The translations under genes and the position numbers were made by a program. The notes beneath the pieces were generated by a model. The model saw only the letters and a list, made by a program, of their open reading frames with translations. It was not told where the DNA came from and did no database searches. From assembly GCF_010119615.1 (NCBI RefSeq), contig NZ_QOVG01000010.1, positions 62,001-126,000 of the forward strand: 64,000 nucleotides of DNA, read 5' to 3'. Source of the DNA: Pseudoxanthomonas gei. Lineage in GTDB: Bacteria > Pseudomonadota > Gammaproteobacteria > Xanthomonadales > Xanthomonadaceae. This document shows, piece after piece, positions 35,510 through 47,148 of this stretch (its first letter is position 1; each line of letters opens with the position of its first letter).

Positions 35510-36433
35510 ATGTCTGACTCCGGCGCCGACGACCTGCTCGACGTGGCTATCGTGGGTGGTGGGCCGGCCGGCCTGACCGCAGCCACCTACCTGCGTCGCT
35601 TCCATCGCTCGTGCGCGGTGTTCGACGACGGCGACAGCCGTGCGCGCTGGATTCCTGAAAGCAACAACTGCCCCGGCTTCCCCAATGGTGTTTCGGGCGT
35701 GGAACTGCTGCTGCGCATGCGGCGCCAGGCCGGCGAGTTCGACGCGCACTTCGAACCGGTGCGGGTGGATTCGATCGAGCGCGAAGGCGAGAACTTCGTG
35801 CTCAATGCGGATGGGCGCCAGTGGCGCGCACGCAGCGTGATCCTGGCCACCGGCCTGTCCGACAAATTGCCCGACGCGCCCTGGGTGGAGGAGGCAGTCG
35901 CCCGCCATGCGCTGCGCCTGTGTTCCATCTGCGACGCCTACGAAGCCACGGATACGCGCATCGGCGTGTACGGCCTGCTGAAGGACATCGCCAGCCACGG
36001 CACGTTCCTGCGCTCCTACTCGGAACATGTCTGGTTGTTGCCCATCGACCAGGACCAGGACGAAACCGACGAAGCCTTGCGCGCCGCGCTGGGCGCGGGC
36101 GTGGAGGTGCTGCCCGCCGGCGGGACGCTGGGGTTCGACGGCGAACGCTGCACCTGGACCACGGCAGAAGGCACCTCCGTTTTCGACAGCGTGTATCCCT
36201 ACCTGGGCTGCCATACCAGTGCCGGCCTCGCCGACGCTCTGGGGGTGCGCCTGACCGACGGCGGCGAGATCGTGGTGGACCGGAACCAGGCCACCAGCGT
36301 GCCGGGCCTGTATGCGATTGGCGACGTGGTCAGCGGCCTTAACCAGATCTCCGTCGCCGTTGGCCAGGCCGCGCTTGCCGCTACCCGCCTGCACAACCAG
36401 TTGCCCCTGGTGCCGCGCGCACAGCCGGGCTGA
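35510..36433 (+). CDS. Thioredoxin-reductase-like FAD oxidoreductase
   Basis: A 307-residue NAD(P)/FAD-dependent oxidoreductase. Residues about 9-40 hold the dinucleotide fold (VAIVGGGPAGLTAATYL), a CSICDAYE segment near 140 keeps the CxxC position of thioredoxin reductases (CATCDG), and the C-terminal FAD motif GLYAIGDVVSGLNQISVAVG is present. The NADPH-binding region (GVYGLLKDIASHG) lacks the canonical GxGxxA, so the electron donor may differ, as in ferredoxin- or donor-less TrxR-like enzymes. The ORF is open 18 codons upstream; the ATG at 35510 starts at the conserved region. Confidence 0.87.
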   Translation: MSDSGADDLLDVAIVGGGPAGLTAATYLRRFHRSCAVFDDGDSRARWIPESNNCPGFPNGVSGVELLLRMRRQAGEFDAHFEPVRVDSIEREGENFVLNADGRQWRARSVILATGLSDKLPDAPWVEEAVARHALRLCSICDAYEATDTRIGVYGLLKDIASHGTFLRSYSEHVWLLPIDQDQDETDEALRAALGAGVEVLPAGGTLGFDGERCTWTTAEGTSVFDSVYPYLGCHTSAGLADALGVRLTDGGEIVVDRNQATSVPGLYAIGDVVSGLNQISVAVGQAALAATRLHNQLPLVPRAQPG

Positions 36434-36508
36434 AGCGAACCTGGCCGAATGCGGACGAGCTGACCTAGGGCGGCGTCCGGCCCGCATCTGGCGCGCCATC
36501 GCTCGAAT

Positions 36509-36544
36509 AAAAAAGGCCCGTCGGAAACGGGCCTTCTTCCTTCT
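36509..36544. terminator. Bidirectional terminator between flavoprotein and gcvP
   Basis: Stem AAGGCCCGT / ACGGGCCTT with an A-run on the left and a T/C-run on the right, so it can end both the plus-strand flavoprotein transcript and the minus-strand gcvP transcript. It lies 14 bases from the gcvP stop. Confidence 0.88.
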
Positions 36545-36558
36545 TGCAGGTGTTGCGC

Positions 36559-39450
<2,892 letters not shown>

Positions 39451-39499
39451 GGCAGGGACGTCCGTAGGGCACGCGCGGAGCCGCACGTGGGGCGCCCCT

Positions 39500-39705
39500 C
39501 TGTCCTTCTGCCTGAGAGTTTGGAAGCGCAGCGGTGCGCGCTTCTTGCCCCTTCGGCGCCGGCCGCATACCAGTAAGGCGGGCCGATCTCTCCAGAGTTT
39601 TGTGCACGCGGCGGTCACTGGCCTGAGCGATTACGGGCGTTGCGCCTTCGGCAGCGGCCTGCGCCTCCTGCGAGGCCGGCCACTTCTTCCACTGCGTGCT
39701 GCGCC
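39500..39705 (-). promoter_or_regulatory. Tandem glycine riboswitch upstream of gcvP
   Basis: Read on the minus strand, 39597 to 39500 matches the second glycine aptamer: CTCTGGAGAGA, then GCCGAAGGGGCAA, then CTCTCAGGCAGAAGGACAG. Upstream, about 39705 to 39605, a first aptamer is recognisable by GCTGCCGAAGGCGCAAC and AATCGCTCAGGCCAGTGACC, with a less conserved 5' part. The linker holds ACAAAACTCTGGAGAGA. The second aptamer ends 50 bases before the gcvP ATG. In this family glycine binding turns expression of glycine-cleavage genes on. Confidence 0.92.
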
Positions 39706-39708
39706 AGG

Positions 39709-39736
39709 ATTATAGCTTGGCGGCGGCTGGGCGCGT
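39709..39736 (-). promoter_or_regulatory. Promoter of the gcvP riboswitch transcript
   Basis: A perfect -10 TATAAT (minus strand, plus coordinates 39709-39714) lies immediately upstream of the first aptamer. A GTGACG sixteen bases before it (about 39731-39736) is a partial -35 (TGAC core). The position fits transcription starting just before the riboswitch. Confidence 0.7.
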
Positions 39737-39741
39737 CACGC

Positions 39742-39803
39742 TGTAGAGCCGGGCCTGCCCGGCTGCTCCTGGCCTCCCGTGCGAAAAGCAGCGGGGCAAG
39801 CCC
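39742..39803. repeat. REP-like family B elements upstream of the gcvP promoter
   Basis: TGTAGAGCCGGGCCTGCCCGGCTGC at 39742-39766 is self-complementary, and GCAGCGGGGCAAGCCC at 39788-39803 is a truncated inverted partner. The element lies between the gcvP promoter and the divergent MFS exporter gene. Confidence 0.7.
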
Positions 39804-39920
39804 TCCACGAATGTCGGGAGTCGGCCCATGGCCTAGACTGACAAGCCATGCTGCCGCCGGTTCCTGAATGAAAGCGCCGAGCCCTGTCATTGCCGACCCG
39901 TTCCCCTTGGCGGCAGGCGG

Positions 39921-41174
39921 ATGAAAACCTCCACGCGACGCCTGACCTGGCTGCTTGCCGGCCTGTCGATGCTGGGCCCCTTCTGCATCGACACGATCTT
40001 CCCCGCGTTCCTGCAGATGGGCGCGCAACTGGATGCGGGCCCGCTGGCGATCCAGCAGACCGTCAGCGTGTATCTGATCGCGTATGCGGCGATGAGCATC
40101 GTGCATGGGCCGCTGTCCGATGCCATCGGCCGTCGTTCGGTGATCATCGGCGGCATGGTCGTGTTCACCCTGGCATCGGTCGGCTGCGCGCTGGCGCGCG
40201 ACCTGCCCACTCTGCTGGCGTTCCGCGCCATCCAGGGGCTGTCGGCCGGGGCAGGGCAGATCGTGGGGCGCGCCGCCATCCGCGATCTCTTTCATGGCGA
40301 CGATGCGCAGCGGCTGATGAGCCAGGTATCGATGCTGTTCGGCATCGCGCCGGCCATCGCGCCCATCGTTGGCGGCTGGATCCTGGGCTGGGGCGAATGG
40401 CCGGTGATCTTCTGGTTCCTGACCGCGTTTTCGGCGGTGCTGTTGCTGGCCACCTGGGCCTGGTTCCCCGAAACCCATCCGCCCAGCGCCCGCGCGCCAT
40501 TGGTCATGCGCGGCCTGGTCCGCGATTACGTGTCGATCTTCCTCAATCCACGCTTCCAGCGACTGGCGGCATCCGGTGCATTCAACTTCGCCGGGATGTT
40601 TATTTTCATCGCCTCGGCGCCGGTACTGGTGATGCAGCACCTGCACCTTGGCGAAAAGGATTTCGGCTGGCTGTTCATTCCGACCATTGGCGGCATGGTG
40701 GTGGGCTCGTACCTGTCCGGGCGCGCGGCAGGCCGCATGGGCGGGGACCGGCTGACCGCCATTGGTTTCATGGTCGGCGGCATCGGTGCGGTGCTGCACA
40801 TCGCCTATGCCGCCTTTGCCGACCCGTTCACCATTCCGTGGGCCGTATTGCCGCTGTTCCTGACCGGCGTGGGCGTTTCGCTGGTGTTCCCGATCCTCAC
40901 CCTGGCCATCCTGGACATGTATCCACGCCAGCGCGGCGCGTCCTCGTCATTGCAGGCCTTCACCAGCCTGGTGGTGGCCGCACTGGTCTCCGGCGCGCTG
41001 TCGCCATGGCTCAGTCACGATACTTTGCACCTGGCCCTGGGCAGCGCCACGCTGACCCTGCTGGGCTGGGTGTTCTGGCGCTGGGAGCGCAGCGTGTGCA
41101 TGCAGCCGCCGGCGGATTTCACCAGGAATGGCCCGGCGGAACGCGCGACGGCAGAGTCGCCCAACCCGCTTTGA
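39921..41174 (+). CDS. Bcr/CflA family multidrug efflux MFS transporter
   Basis: A 417-residue inner-membrane drug:proton antiporter of the DHA1 family. About 12 hydrophobic segments are visible. Motif A appears as GPLSDAIGRRSVIIGGM after helix 2, the helix 4-5 region reads FRAIQGLSAGAGQIVGRAAIRDLF (R-x-x-QG-x-x-A-A), which is typical of Bcr/CflA, and PETHPP follows helix 6. GGCAGGCGG is immediately before the ATG. Divergent from gcvP. Substrates cannot be predicted. Confidence 0.93.
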   Translation: MKTSTRRLTWLLAGLSMLGPFCIDTIFPAFLQMGAQLDAGPLAIQQTVSVYLIAYAAMSIVHGPLSDAIGRRSVIIGGMVVFTLASVGCALARDLPTLLAFRAIQGLSAGAGQIVGRAAIRDLFHGDDAQRLMSQVSMLFGIAPAIAPIVGGWILGWGEWPVIFWFLTAFSAVLLLATWAWFPETHPPSARAPLVMRGLVRDYVSIFLNPRFQRLAASGAFNFAGMFIFIASAPVLVMQHLHLGEKDFGWLFIPTIGGMVVGSYLSGRAAGRMGGDRLTAIGFMVGGIGAVLHIAYAAFADPFTIPWAVLPLFLTGVGVSLVFPILTLAILDMYPRQRGASSSLQAFTSLVVAALVSGALSPWLSHDTLHLALGSATLTLLGWVFWRWERSVCMQPPADFTRNGPAERATAESPNPL

Positions 41175-41217
41175 GGCGATACTGGCCTCTTGTTTTCGAA
41201 TGACGGCGATCAAGCCC

Positions 41218-41697
41218 ATGTCCATCAACTCCAAGATCAGGCGTGAAGCCGGCAAGCAGGGCGCGGCCAAGGCCGACGGACGCAAACGCGGCGCCGCACC
41301 CATCGAACCGCATGCGCAACTGCGTGACCAGCAAGGCCGCCTGCTGGCCGGCATCGTGCGCCAGGAAGGCGAGTGGGTGCTCGGCATGGGCGGGCAGATC
41401 GCCGGCAGCTCGGCCAGCGCGGCCCACGTATTCGCCATGATCCGGCGCGCGGCGCTGCTGCACGAAGCGCAGGGTACGCCCGTGCGGCTGACCTGGTCGG
41501 ATGCACTGAAGGATGCGGCCTGGTCGGAAGTGGCGGAACGCGCGATGAGCTTCGAGGAATTCGAGGCCGGGCTTGCGCGTGACATGGCCGAGGTGGCCGC
41601 GCGCAAAGCCGACACGGCGTCCGAGGGCACGGTGCCCGACAGCAGCCCGCCTGACGACACCCCGGCCGACGGCAGGCCGCCCGACGGCAGTCCATGA
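41218..41697 (+). CDS. Hypothetical protein with Pro/Asp-rich tail
   Basis: A 159-residue protein I do not recognise. The N-terminus is basic and disordered (KIRREAGKQGAAKADGRKRG), the centre is a compact domain (LRDQQGRLLAGIVRQEGEWV through FEEFEAGLARDMAEVAARKA), and the end is a low-complexity Ser/Pro/Asp tail. Start is uncertain: ATGs at 41200 and 41218 are both possible with no strong ribosome binding site. It lies 43 bases after the MFS gene on the same strand and is closed by a terminator. Confidence 0.65.
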   Translation: MSINSKIRREAGKQGAAKADGRKRGAAPIEPHAQLRDQQGRLLAGIVRQEGEWVLGMGGQIAGSSASAAHVFAMIRRAALLHEAQGTPVRLTWSDALKDAAWSEVAERAMSFEEFEAGLARDMAEVAARKADTASEGTVPDSSPPDDTPADGRPPDGSP

Positions 41698-41725
41698 AAA
41701 AGGCCGGCATGCGCCGGCCTTTTTC
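41697..41725. terminator. Bidirectional terminator
   Basis: A perfect stem AAAAAGGCCGGC / GCCGGCCTTTTT with a four-base ATGC loop. It overlaps the stop codon of the upstream hypothetical gene and stands 24 bases from the stop of the convergent peptidase gene, so it serves both. Confidence 0.92.
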
Positions 41726-41748
41726 CTGTTGCCACAAGTCCCTCGCAA

Positions 41749-43848
41749 CTATTGCGGCTTGGCTGCCTTGGCTGCGGTCGCCACGGTGGTCGCCGGTGCC
41801 TGCCATCCGCAGGTCTTGCCTTCGTTCTGCTGCTTCAGCCAGGTCTGCAGTGGCGCGAAATATTCCAGTACTGCGCTGGCATCGGCCTTGTCGGTGCCGG
41901 TGAGCTCCTTCAGCGTGCCCTGCCAGGGCTGGCTTGCCCCTTTCTCCAGCATCGCCCAGAACTTCTGGCCGGCCGCCTTGTTGCCGTAGAAGGTGCAGTC
42001 GTACAGCGGGCCCTTGTAGCCGGAGGCATCGCACAGGCCCTTGTAGAACTGGAACTGCAGGATGTGCGAAAGGAAGTAGCGCGTGTACGGAGTGTTGCCT
42101 GGTACGTGGTACTTGGCGCCCGGGTCGAAGAAATCCTCGCCGCGCGCGGTCACCGGCGCCACGCCCTGGTACTTGGCCTTCAGTTCCCACCAGGCCTGGT
42201 TGTAGTGGTCCGGCTTGATCGAGCCATCGAACACGCCCCAGCGCCAGCGATCGATCATCAATCCGAACGGCAGGAACGAAACCTTGGCCAGGGCCATGCG
42301 CATCTGCGAATTGATCAGCGCCTGCTCGCCCTGTTCGGGCGTGCCTACCAGGCCGATGGAATTCAGGTATTTAGGGGTCATCGCCAACACGATGGTGTCG
42401 CCGATCGCTTCATGGAAGCCATCGTTGGCACCGCTCTGGAACAGCGGGGGCTGCTTGTTGTAGGCCAGGTCGTAATAGAGGTGGCCCAGCTCGTGGTAGA
42501 TGGTGGTGAAGTCTTCCTCGTTCGGCTTGATGCACATCTTGGTGCGCACGTCGCCGGCCATGTTCATGTCCCAGGCACTGGCGTGGCAGACCACGTCGCG
42601 GTCCAGCGGCTTGGTGAACTGGGTCTTGGCCCAGTAACTTTCCGGCAGCTTCGGCATGCCCAGCGAGGTGTAGAAATCCTGCGCGCGTTCGGTCATCGCC
42701 TTGGCGGTCTGCAGGTCGGCATCGCGCCGGATGGCGGCCAGGCGAGTGATCGCCTCGTCGTAGGCGCGCTGGTTCAGGGCGCGGCGTTCGTCGCCGGTCG
42801 CGGCGTGGCCCAGCTCCTTCAGCAGGCGGTCGTAGTTGCGCGTGCGCGCGTCCTCGAAGGGATCCTGCGTGTCCAGGGTCGCGTCCGACAACCGCTTGTT
42901 GTATTCGGCATTGCCCTGCTGCTCGAGTGCGCCGGTGATGTCCAGGCTGCCCACGCCCTTGAACGGCTCCAGCATGTCCCACAGGTTGCCCCAGTCCTGC
43001 TGCCACATGTTGCCCATCAGGTGGGCCGGCAACAGCCCGTTCACCTGGCCCTTGTCCTGGCCGTACTGGGCTTCCAGCTTGGTGCGCGTGTAGCAATGCA
43101 GTTGCTCGTACAGCGGCTTGACCTGGCCCCACAGGCGATCGGTCTCCGCGGCGATTTCAACCGGGGTCATGTCATAACCGCTGCGCCACATCTCGCCGGT
43201 GTCGGCGAAGCCCATTTCCCTGGCGCCTTCATTGACCAGCTCGGCGAAGCGCGTGTAGTCCTTGCGCATCGGCTGGGCGACGCTGTGCCAGCCCTGCCAG
43301 GCATCGAGCTGCTTGTCGTAGTCGCGGCTGCTGCGCAGCACATCCTCCAGCTCGCCGAGCTGGCGGCACTGCTTGCCCGCACCTTCACCGGTGCAATAGG
43401 TACCCGAGCCGTACATGCCCTCCATGCGCGTGGCGATCTGGGTCAGTTCCGCGAGCTTGGCCGGATCCCTGGGCGCAGGCATGGAAGTCAGCAGCTTCAG
43501 CAGGTGGATGGCGCGCGCCGTCTCGGGCTTCATGGTCTGCCCTTCGAACTGCTTGGCCTGCTCGATCCAGCCGTTGAGCTGGGTCAGGTAACGCTCGTTG
43601 GCCTTGGCGGCCAGCAGCGCGGTGTCGTCGTTGATGTAGGTCGCCGACAGCCACTGTGCCGAGGTGCCTTCCGCATAGGACTTGCGCAGCTCGTCGTTGA
43701 CCCGCGCTATGAATGCATCGGCGGTTTCGCCCTTGGGCGCAGGGGCCTTGCCTGTCTCTGCCGGCGCCTCGCCATCCTTCTTGCAGCCGCCCAGGGTGAC
43801 GACGCCAATGCCAATGGCCAGGGCAAGCAGCAGGTGACGATGCTTCAC
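41749..43848 (-). CDS. M2 family zinc dipeptidyl carboxypeptidase lipoprotein (ACE-like)
   Basis: A 699-residue homologue of angiotensin-converting enzyme, as known from Xanthomonas. A lipobox LGGC at about residues 19-22 is followed by a Lys/Pro/Ala linker; the gluzincin motif HELGH is at 452-456 with the third zinc ligand Glu about 24 residues later in FHEAIGD. YSGTYC-type (GMYGSGTYCTGEG) and PYTRYFLSHILQFQFYK segments match the family. The start codon is GTG with AAAGGATCTTCC before it. It probably trims dipeptides from peptides in the periplasm. Confidence 0.93.
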   Translation of the reverse strand: MKHRHLLLALAIGIGVVTLGGCKKDGEAPAETGKAPAPKGETADAFIARVNDELRKSYAEGTSAQWLSATYINDDTALLAAKANERYLTQLNGWIEQAKQFEGQTMKPETARAIHLLKLLTSMPAPRDPAKLAELTQIATRMEGMYGSGTYCTGEGAGKQCRQLGELEDVLRSSRDYDKQLDAWQGWHSVAQPMRKDYTRFAELVNEGAREMGFADTGEMWRSGYDMTPVEIAAETDRLWGQVKPLYEQLHCYTRTKLEAQYGQDKGQVNGLLPAHLMGNMWQQDWGNLWDMLEPFKGVGSLDITGALEQQGNAEYNKRLSDATLDTQDPFEDARTRNYDRLLKELGHAATGDERRALNQRAYDEAITRLAAIRRDADLQTAKAMTERAQDFYTSLGMPKLPESYWAKTQFTKPLDRDVVCHASAWDMNMAGDVRTKMCIKPNEEDFTTIYHELGHLYYDLAYNKQPPLFQSGANDGFHEAIGDTIVLAMTPKYLNSIGLVGTPEQGEQALINSQMRMALAKVSFLPFGLMIDRWRWGVFDGSIKPDHYNQAWWELKAKYQGVAPVTARGEDFFDPGAKYHVPGNTPYTRYFLSHILQFQFYKGLCDASGYKGPLYDCTFYGNKAAGQKFWAMLEKGASQPWQGTLKELTGTDKADASAVLEYFAPLQTWLKQQNEGKTCGWQAPATTVATAAKAAKPQ

Positions 43849-43892
43849 GGAAGATCCTTTGAGTGGGCGCCGTAAGCGCGGGAACCGGAAGG

Positions 43893-44585
43893 CTAGTGTG
43901 GTGGCGCGCGTCCTGCAAGCGCGGGCCCGTCAGCCAGGGCAGCGGCGACGCGCTGGCGCAGGCGTTGCGCCCGGCGGCGCAGCTTGCGATGCATGAGCAC
44001 GCGCGACCAGCGCGAGAACGGCAGGATTTCCTTGCCACTGATGACCGACTTGGCGTCGACGCAGACCAGTTCGACCTGTCCGGCGCGGCTGCTGACCACT
44101 AAATTCCCCGCGTTGAGGTCGAACAGCGGCACGTTGTTGCGCAGCAGCCAGGCTTCCATGCGGTCGATGGCGCCGCACAGTGCGGCAGGATCATGGCCGG
44201 TCGTTTCGAAGAGATGCGAATAGAGGCTGCGCGCGGGGCGGCCGTCTTCCTGGAGCACGCACTCGCATTGGAGGGCCACGCCTGCCCGTGTCATGGCGAG
44301 GCCATGGCATCGGGCGACCCAGCCGTCGAGCGCGTCACCCAGGCGCGCGCGCAGCTTGCGGTAGGCACGCAGTTCGGTCTGGTTCTCGCCGAAATACCCC
44401 ATGCGCATGCCCAGCCAGCGGCGCACGCGCTGGCGCAGGCCGACCCGGGTTCGTTCGTTGGCCGGCAGTTCGAACTTCAGGCACAGCGCGGCATCCTGCG
44501 GATCCCGCACGCAGACGCGGTTTGCGCCGTGTGCGATGAGCGCCAGGCCCTGCCATTGCGGTGGATTGGAAACAGCAGGTTCCAT
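43893..44585 (-). CDS. YrbL-like kinase-fold protein
   Basis: A 230-residue protein resembling the YrbL (PhoP-regulated) family, a small protein-kinase-like fold. Visible: ALIAHGANRVCVRDPQDAALCLKF (nucleotide loop and putative Lys), NQTELRAYRKLRARLG (Glu of helix C) and NNVPLFDLNAGNLVV, equivalent to the catalytic loop with Asp and Asn. The C-terminus is strongly basic. A longer reading from 44717 overlaps the neighbouring gene; the ATG at 44585 starts before the conserved part. Function is unknown in this group. Confidence 0.75.
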   Translation of the reverse strand: MEPAVSNPPQWQGLALIAHGANRVCVRDPQDAALCLKFELPANERTRVGLRQRVRRWLGMRMGYFGENQTELRAYRKLRARLGDALDGWVARCHGLAMTRAGVALQCECVLQEDGRPARSLYSHLFETTGHDPAALCGAIDRMEAWLLRNNVPLFDLNAGNLVVSSRAGQVELVCVDAKSVISGKEILPFSRWSRVLMHRKLRRRAQRLRQRVAAALADGPALAGRAPPH

Positions 44586-44617
44586 GCCGCCAGTGTGCCT
44601 GATGCCGTCCGCGGAGC

Positions 44618-45106
44618 TCAGCCCGGAAGTCCCTTGGCCTGCAGCCATGCCTGCGCATCCTCCGCATCGCCTTCGAACCAGGCACGCGTGCTGCCCAGGC
44701 GGAACGAGTATCCCCATGCATCCATGTCGGCCATCAGCCGGTCACGGCCGACTCCCGGCAGGGCGTCGGCCAGCACGATCTGCAGGTAGCAGGTCGCATC
44801 TTCCTCGATGTCCGAATCGGTGGCATCGGTATGTACCTGCGCACGCCGCTCGGGCGACAGCACGATCAGATGGCAGGCCTCGTGCAGCAGCGAATGCACG
44901 GGCGTGTCGGCGCGCGCGTAGACGGTATTGCCGATCACCCCGGCCTCGGGGTCGCCCCAGAAGCTGCCGGGGATGGGAATGCCGGCTTCCGTAACCTGCA
45001 ATTGCAGCGCGTGGCGTGCAAGCAATGACTCGACGGCCTGCAGGGGAATATCGCCCAGTCGCAGGACTTGAGGATCTGCATCGGCCTGGGTGTTGGAAGC
45101 GATCAT
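44618..45106 (-). CDS. Hypothetical protein with HEACH metalloprotease-like motif
   Basis: A 162-residue soluble protein. The centre reads VHSLLHEACHLIVLSPERR: HEACH is a perfect HExxH zinc motif in a predicted helix, followed 22 residues later by SDIEEDATCYLQ, whose Glu residues could give the third ligand. No signal peptide. I do not know a named family; a small gluzincin-like hydrolase is possible. It begins 97 bases after minE on the same strand and is followed by the YrbL-like gene. Confidence 0.75.
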   Translation of the reverse strand: MIASNTQADADPQVLRLGDIPLQAVESLLARHALQLQVTEAGIPIPGSFWGDPEAGVIGNTVYARADTPVHSLLHEACHLIVLSPERRAQVHTDATDSDIEEDATCYLQIVLADALPGVGRDRLMADMDAWGYSFRLGSTRAWFEGDAEDAQAWLQAKGLPG

Positions 45107-45203
45107 GTGCGTGCAGGCAAGCGCGCCGCCCGGGCGCGTTGCTCTGGCTGCAGGCTCTGCGGGAAGCGCATCGCGTGCACGACCCGCTCCTGCTGCGACG
45201 GGA

Positions 45204-45458
45204 TCAGGCGGCGCCTTCCTGCAGCGACACCGAGATGTCCAGCACGTCGTGCTCGCCTTCCTTGATCAGCTTGACGTTGACCGCGTCGGCATCGACGTTG
45301 ACGTACTTCTTGATCACTTCCAGCAGCTCGCGCTGCAGCATCGGCAGGTAGTCCGGGGCGCCGCGGGAGGTGCGCTCCTGGGCCACGATGATGCGCAGTC
45401 GATCTCGGGCGATGGAGGCGGTTTCTTTCTTCGGCTTGAGGAAATCGAAAAGTCCCAT
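45204..45458 (-). CDS. minE: Cell division topological specificity factor MinE
   Basis: An 84-residue MinE. The N-terminal [12 protein letters not shown] membrane-targeting helix, the [12 protein letters not shown]inD-binding segment at about 18-30 and the topological domain ([18 protein letters not shown]) are all present. It starts two bases after the minD stop, so the two are co-translated. MinE drives pole-to-pole oscillation of MinD. Confidence 0.98.
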   Translation of the reverse strand: MGLFDFLKPKKETASIARDRLRIIVAQERTSRGAPDYLPMLQRELLEVIKKYVNVDADAVNVKLIKEGEHDVLDISVSLQEGAA

Positions 45459-45460
45459 GC

Positions 45461-46270
45461 TCAGCCTCCGAACAGCTTGGTGAAGAATCCTTTCTTCTCC
45501 ACGGTGGTGAAGCGCAGCGGACGGTCTTCGCCCAGCAGCCTGCCGACGGCGTCGTCGTAGGCCTGGCCTGCGACCGATTCCAGTTCCAGGATCACCGGCT
45601 CGCCCTTGTTGGATGCATTCAGCACGTCGCCCGACTCGGGGATCACGCCCAGGGTTTTCAGGCCCAGCACTTCCTCCACGTCCTTGATGCTCAGCATCTC
45701 GCCGGCTTCCACGCGCGAGGGGCTGTAGCGGGTAAGCAGCAGGTGCGGCTTGAGGGTCTCGCCATTCTCGGCCTTGCGGGTCTTGGAATCGAGCAGGCCC
45801 AGGATGCGGTCGGAATCGCGCACGCTGGATACTTCCGGATTCACAACCACCACCGCGGTGTCGGCGAAATACATGGCCAGGTAGGCGCCTTTCTCGATGC
45901 CGGCCGGCGAATCGCAGACCACGAAGTCGAAGCCATCGGCGTCCAGGTCCTTGAGCACCTTCTCGACGCCTTCCTTGGTCAGCGCATCCTTGTCTCGCGT
46001 CTGCGAGGCGGCAAGGATGAACAGCGTGTCGAAACGCTTGTCCTTGATCAGCGCCTGCTTCAGCGTGGCCTCGCCCTGGGTGACGTTGACGAAGTCGTAC
46101 ACGACGCGGCGCTCACAACCCATGATCAGGTCCAGGTTGCGCAGGCCGACGTCGAAGTCGATGACCGCGACCTTCTTGCCGCGGCGCGCCAGCCCGCAGG
46201 CGATGCTGGCGCTGGTGGTGGTCTTGCCCACGCCGCCCTTGCCGGAAGTGACAACGATAATCTCAGCCAA
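45461..46270 (-). CDS. minD: Septum site-determining ATPase MinD
   Basis: A 269-residue ParA/MinD ATPase. The deviant Walker A KGGVGKTT is at residues 11-18, [10 protein letters not shown] follows, then CDSPAGIE. The C-terminal [11 protein letters not shown] is the amphipathic membrane-targeting helix. It recruits MinC to the membrane and is displaced by MinE. It lies 80 bases after minC. Confidence 0.98.
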   Translation of the reverse strand: MAEIIVVTSGKGGVGKTTTSASIACGLARRGKKVAVIDFDVGLRNLDLIMGCERRVVYDFVNVTQGEATLKQALIKDKRFDTLFILAASQTRDKDALTKEGVEKVLKDLDADGFDFVVCDSPAGIEKGAYLAMYFADTAVVVVNPEVSSVRDSDRILGLLDSKTRKAENGETLKPHLLLTRYSPSRVEAGEMLSIKDVEEVLGLKTLGVIPESGDVLNASNKGEPVILELESVAGQAYDDAVGRLLGEDRPLRFTTVEKKGFFTKLFGG

Positions 46271-46350
46271 TGGTTTATCTCCTGCTTGTACGTTCGGGGG
46301 GATGCCGCCTGGTGGATCCGTCCGGCCTGGTCACAGGCCATGACGCAACC

Positions 46351-47148
46351 CTACTGGGCGGCAAACATGAGTTGGTCCTGCTTGTCAGGACCGCGTTCGA
46401 GCCAGATCTGCACGGCCTTGCCGCGCAGCTCCTTGGGGACGTCGTCCAGCACCTTGTAATGGCCGGCAATGGCCACGAGTTCGGCATGGAACTCGCGGCA
46501 GAAGATGCGCGCGTCGGTATTGCCTTGGGCGCCGGCCAGCGCGCGACCACGCAAGGTGCCGTAAATGTGGATGGAGCCGTCGGCGATGACCTCGGCGCCT
46601 GCGCCGACGGTGGTCAGCACGGTCAGGTCACGATTCTCGGCATACAGTTGCTGGCCGGAACGCACCGGCGTCTTCTGGACCAGGCCTGGACTGCCGGCAA
46701 TCGCGGCCGGCGGGGCCTTGCTGGGCGCCTTGGCCGGCGCGGCTTCAGCCGCGGTGACGCTTTCCCGGCGTGCGGGTGCGGGCGGCGGCGCTGCGGCGGC
46801 AACCGGCTCGTACTGCGCACGGAACTTGGCCAGCAGCGGCAGGCCAAGTTTTTCGGCCAGCTGTTCGGTTTCGCGGCTGCCGTAGGACAGGCCCACCGGC
46901 AACACGCCGGCGCCACGCAGCCCGTCCAGCAGGGCTTTGGCAGTAGCCACGTCAGGCATCTGCGCCAAGCCGCCGAAATCGACGATGACCGGCGCGCGCC
47001 CGAACAGCTTGGGCGCCCGTTCCACGCGTTCGCGCATCTCGCGCGACAGCTGCGCCACGTCCAGCGTACGTACGCGCAGGTTGGCGATGCCGACCTGGCC
47101 GATCTTGAGCTCGCCGGCCTGTTCGTAGTCCAGGTTCGTCGAGGTCAC
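46351..47148 (-). CDS. minC: Septum formation inhibitor MinC
   Basis: FtsZ-polymerisation inhibitor. With the GTG start at 47148 the protein is 265 residues: the N-terminal domain starts TSTNLDYEQAGELKIGQVGI (about 1-110), an Ala/Pro-rich linker follows (about 115-155), then the C-terminal beta-helix domain (VRSGQQLYAENRDLTVL, HIYGTLRGRALAG, then ARIFCREFHAELVAIAG). The GTG overlaps the stop of the upstream GNAT gene in a GTGA, which fixes the start; the ORF is open 38 codons further but inside the GNAT gene. Confidence 0.95.
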   Translation of the reverse strand: MTSTNLDYEQAGELKIGQVGIANLRVRTLDVAQLSREMRERVERAPKLFGRAPVIVDFGGLAQMPDVATAKALLDGLRGAGVLPVGLSYGSRETEQLAEKLGLPLLAKFRAQYEPVAAAAPPPAPARRESVTAAEAAPAKAPSKAPPAAIAGSPGLVQKTPVRSGQQLYAENRDLTVLTTVGAGAEVIADGSIHIYGTLRGRALAGAQGNTDARIFCREFHAELVAIAGHYKVLDDVPKELRGKAVQIWLERGPDKQDQLMFAAQ

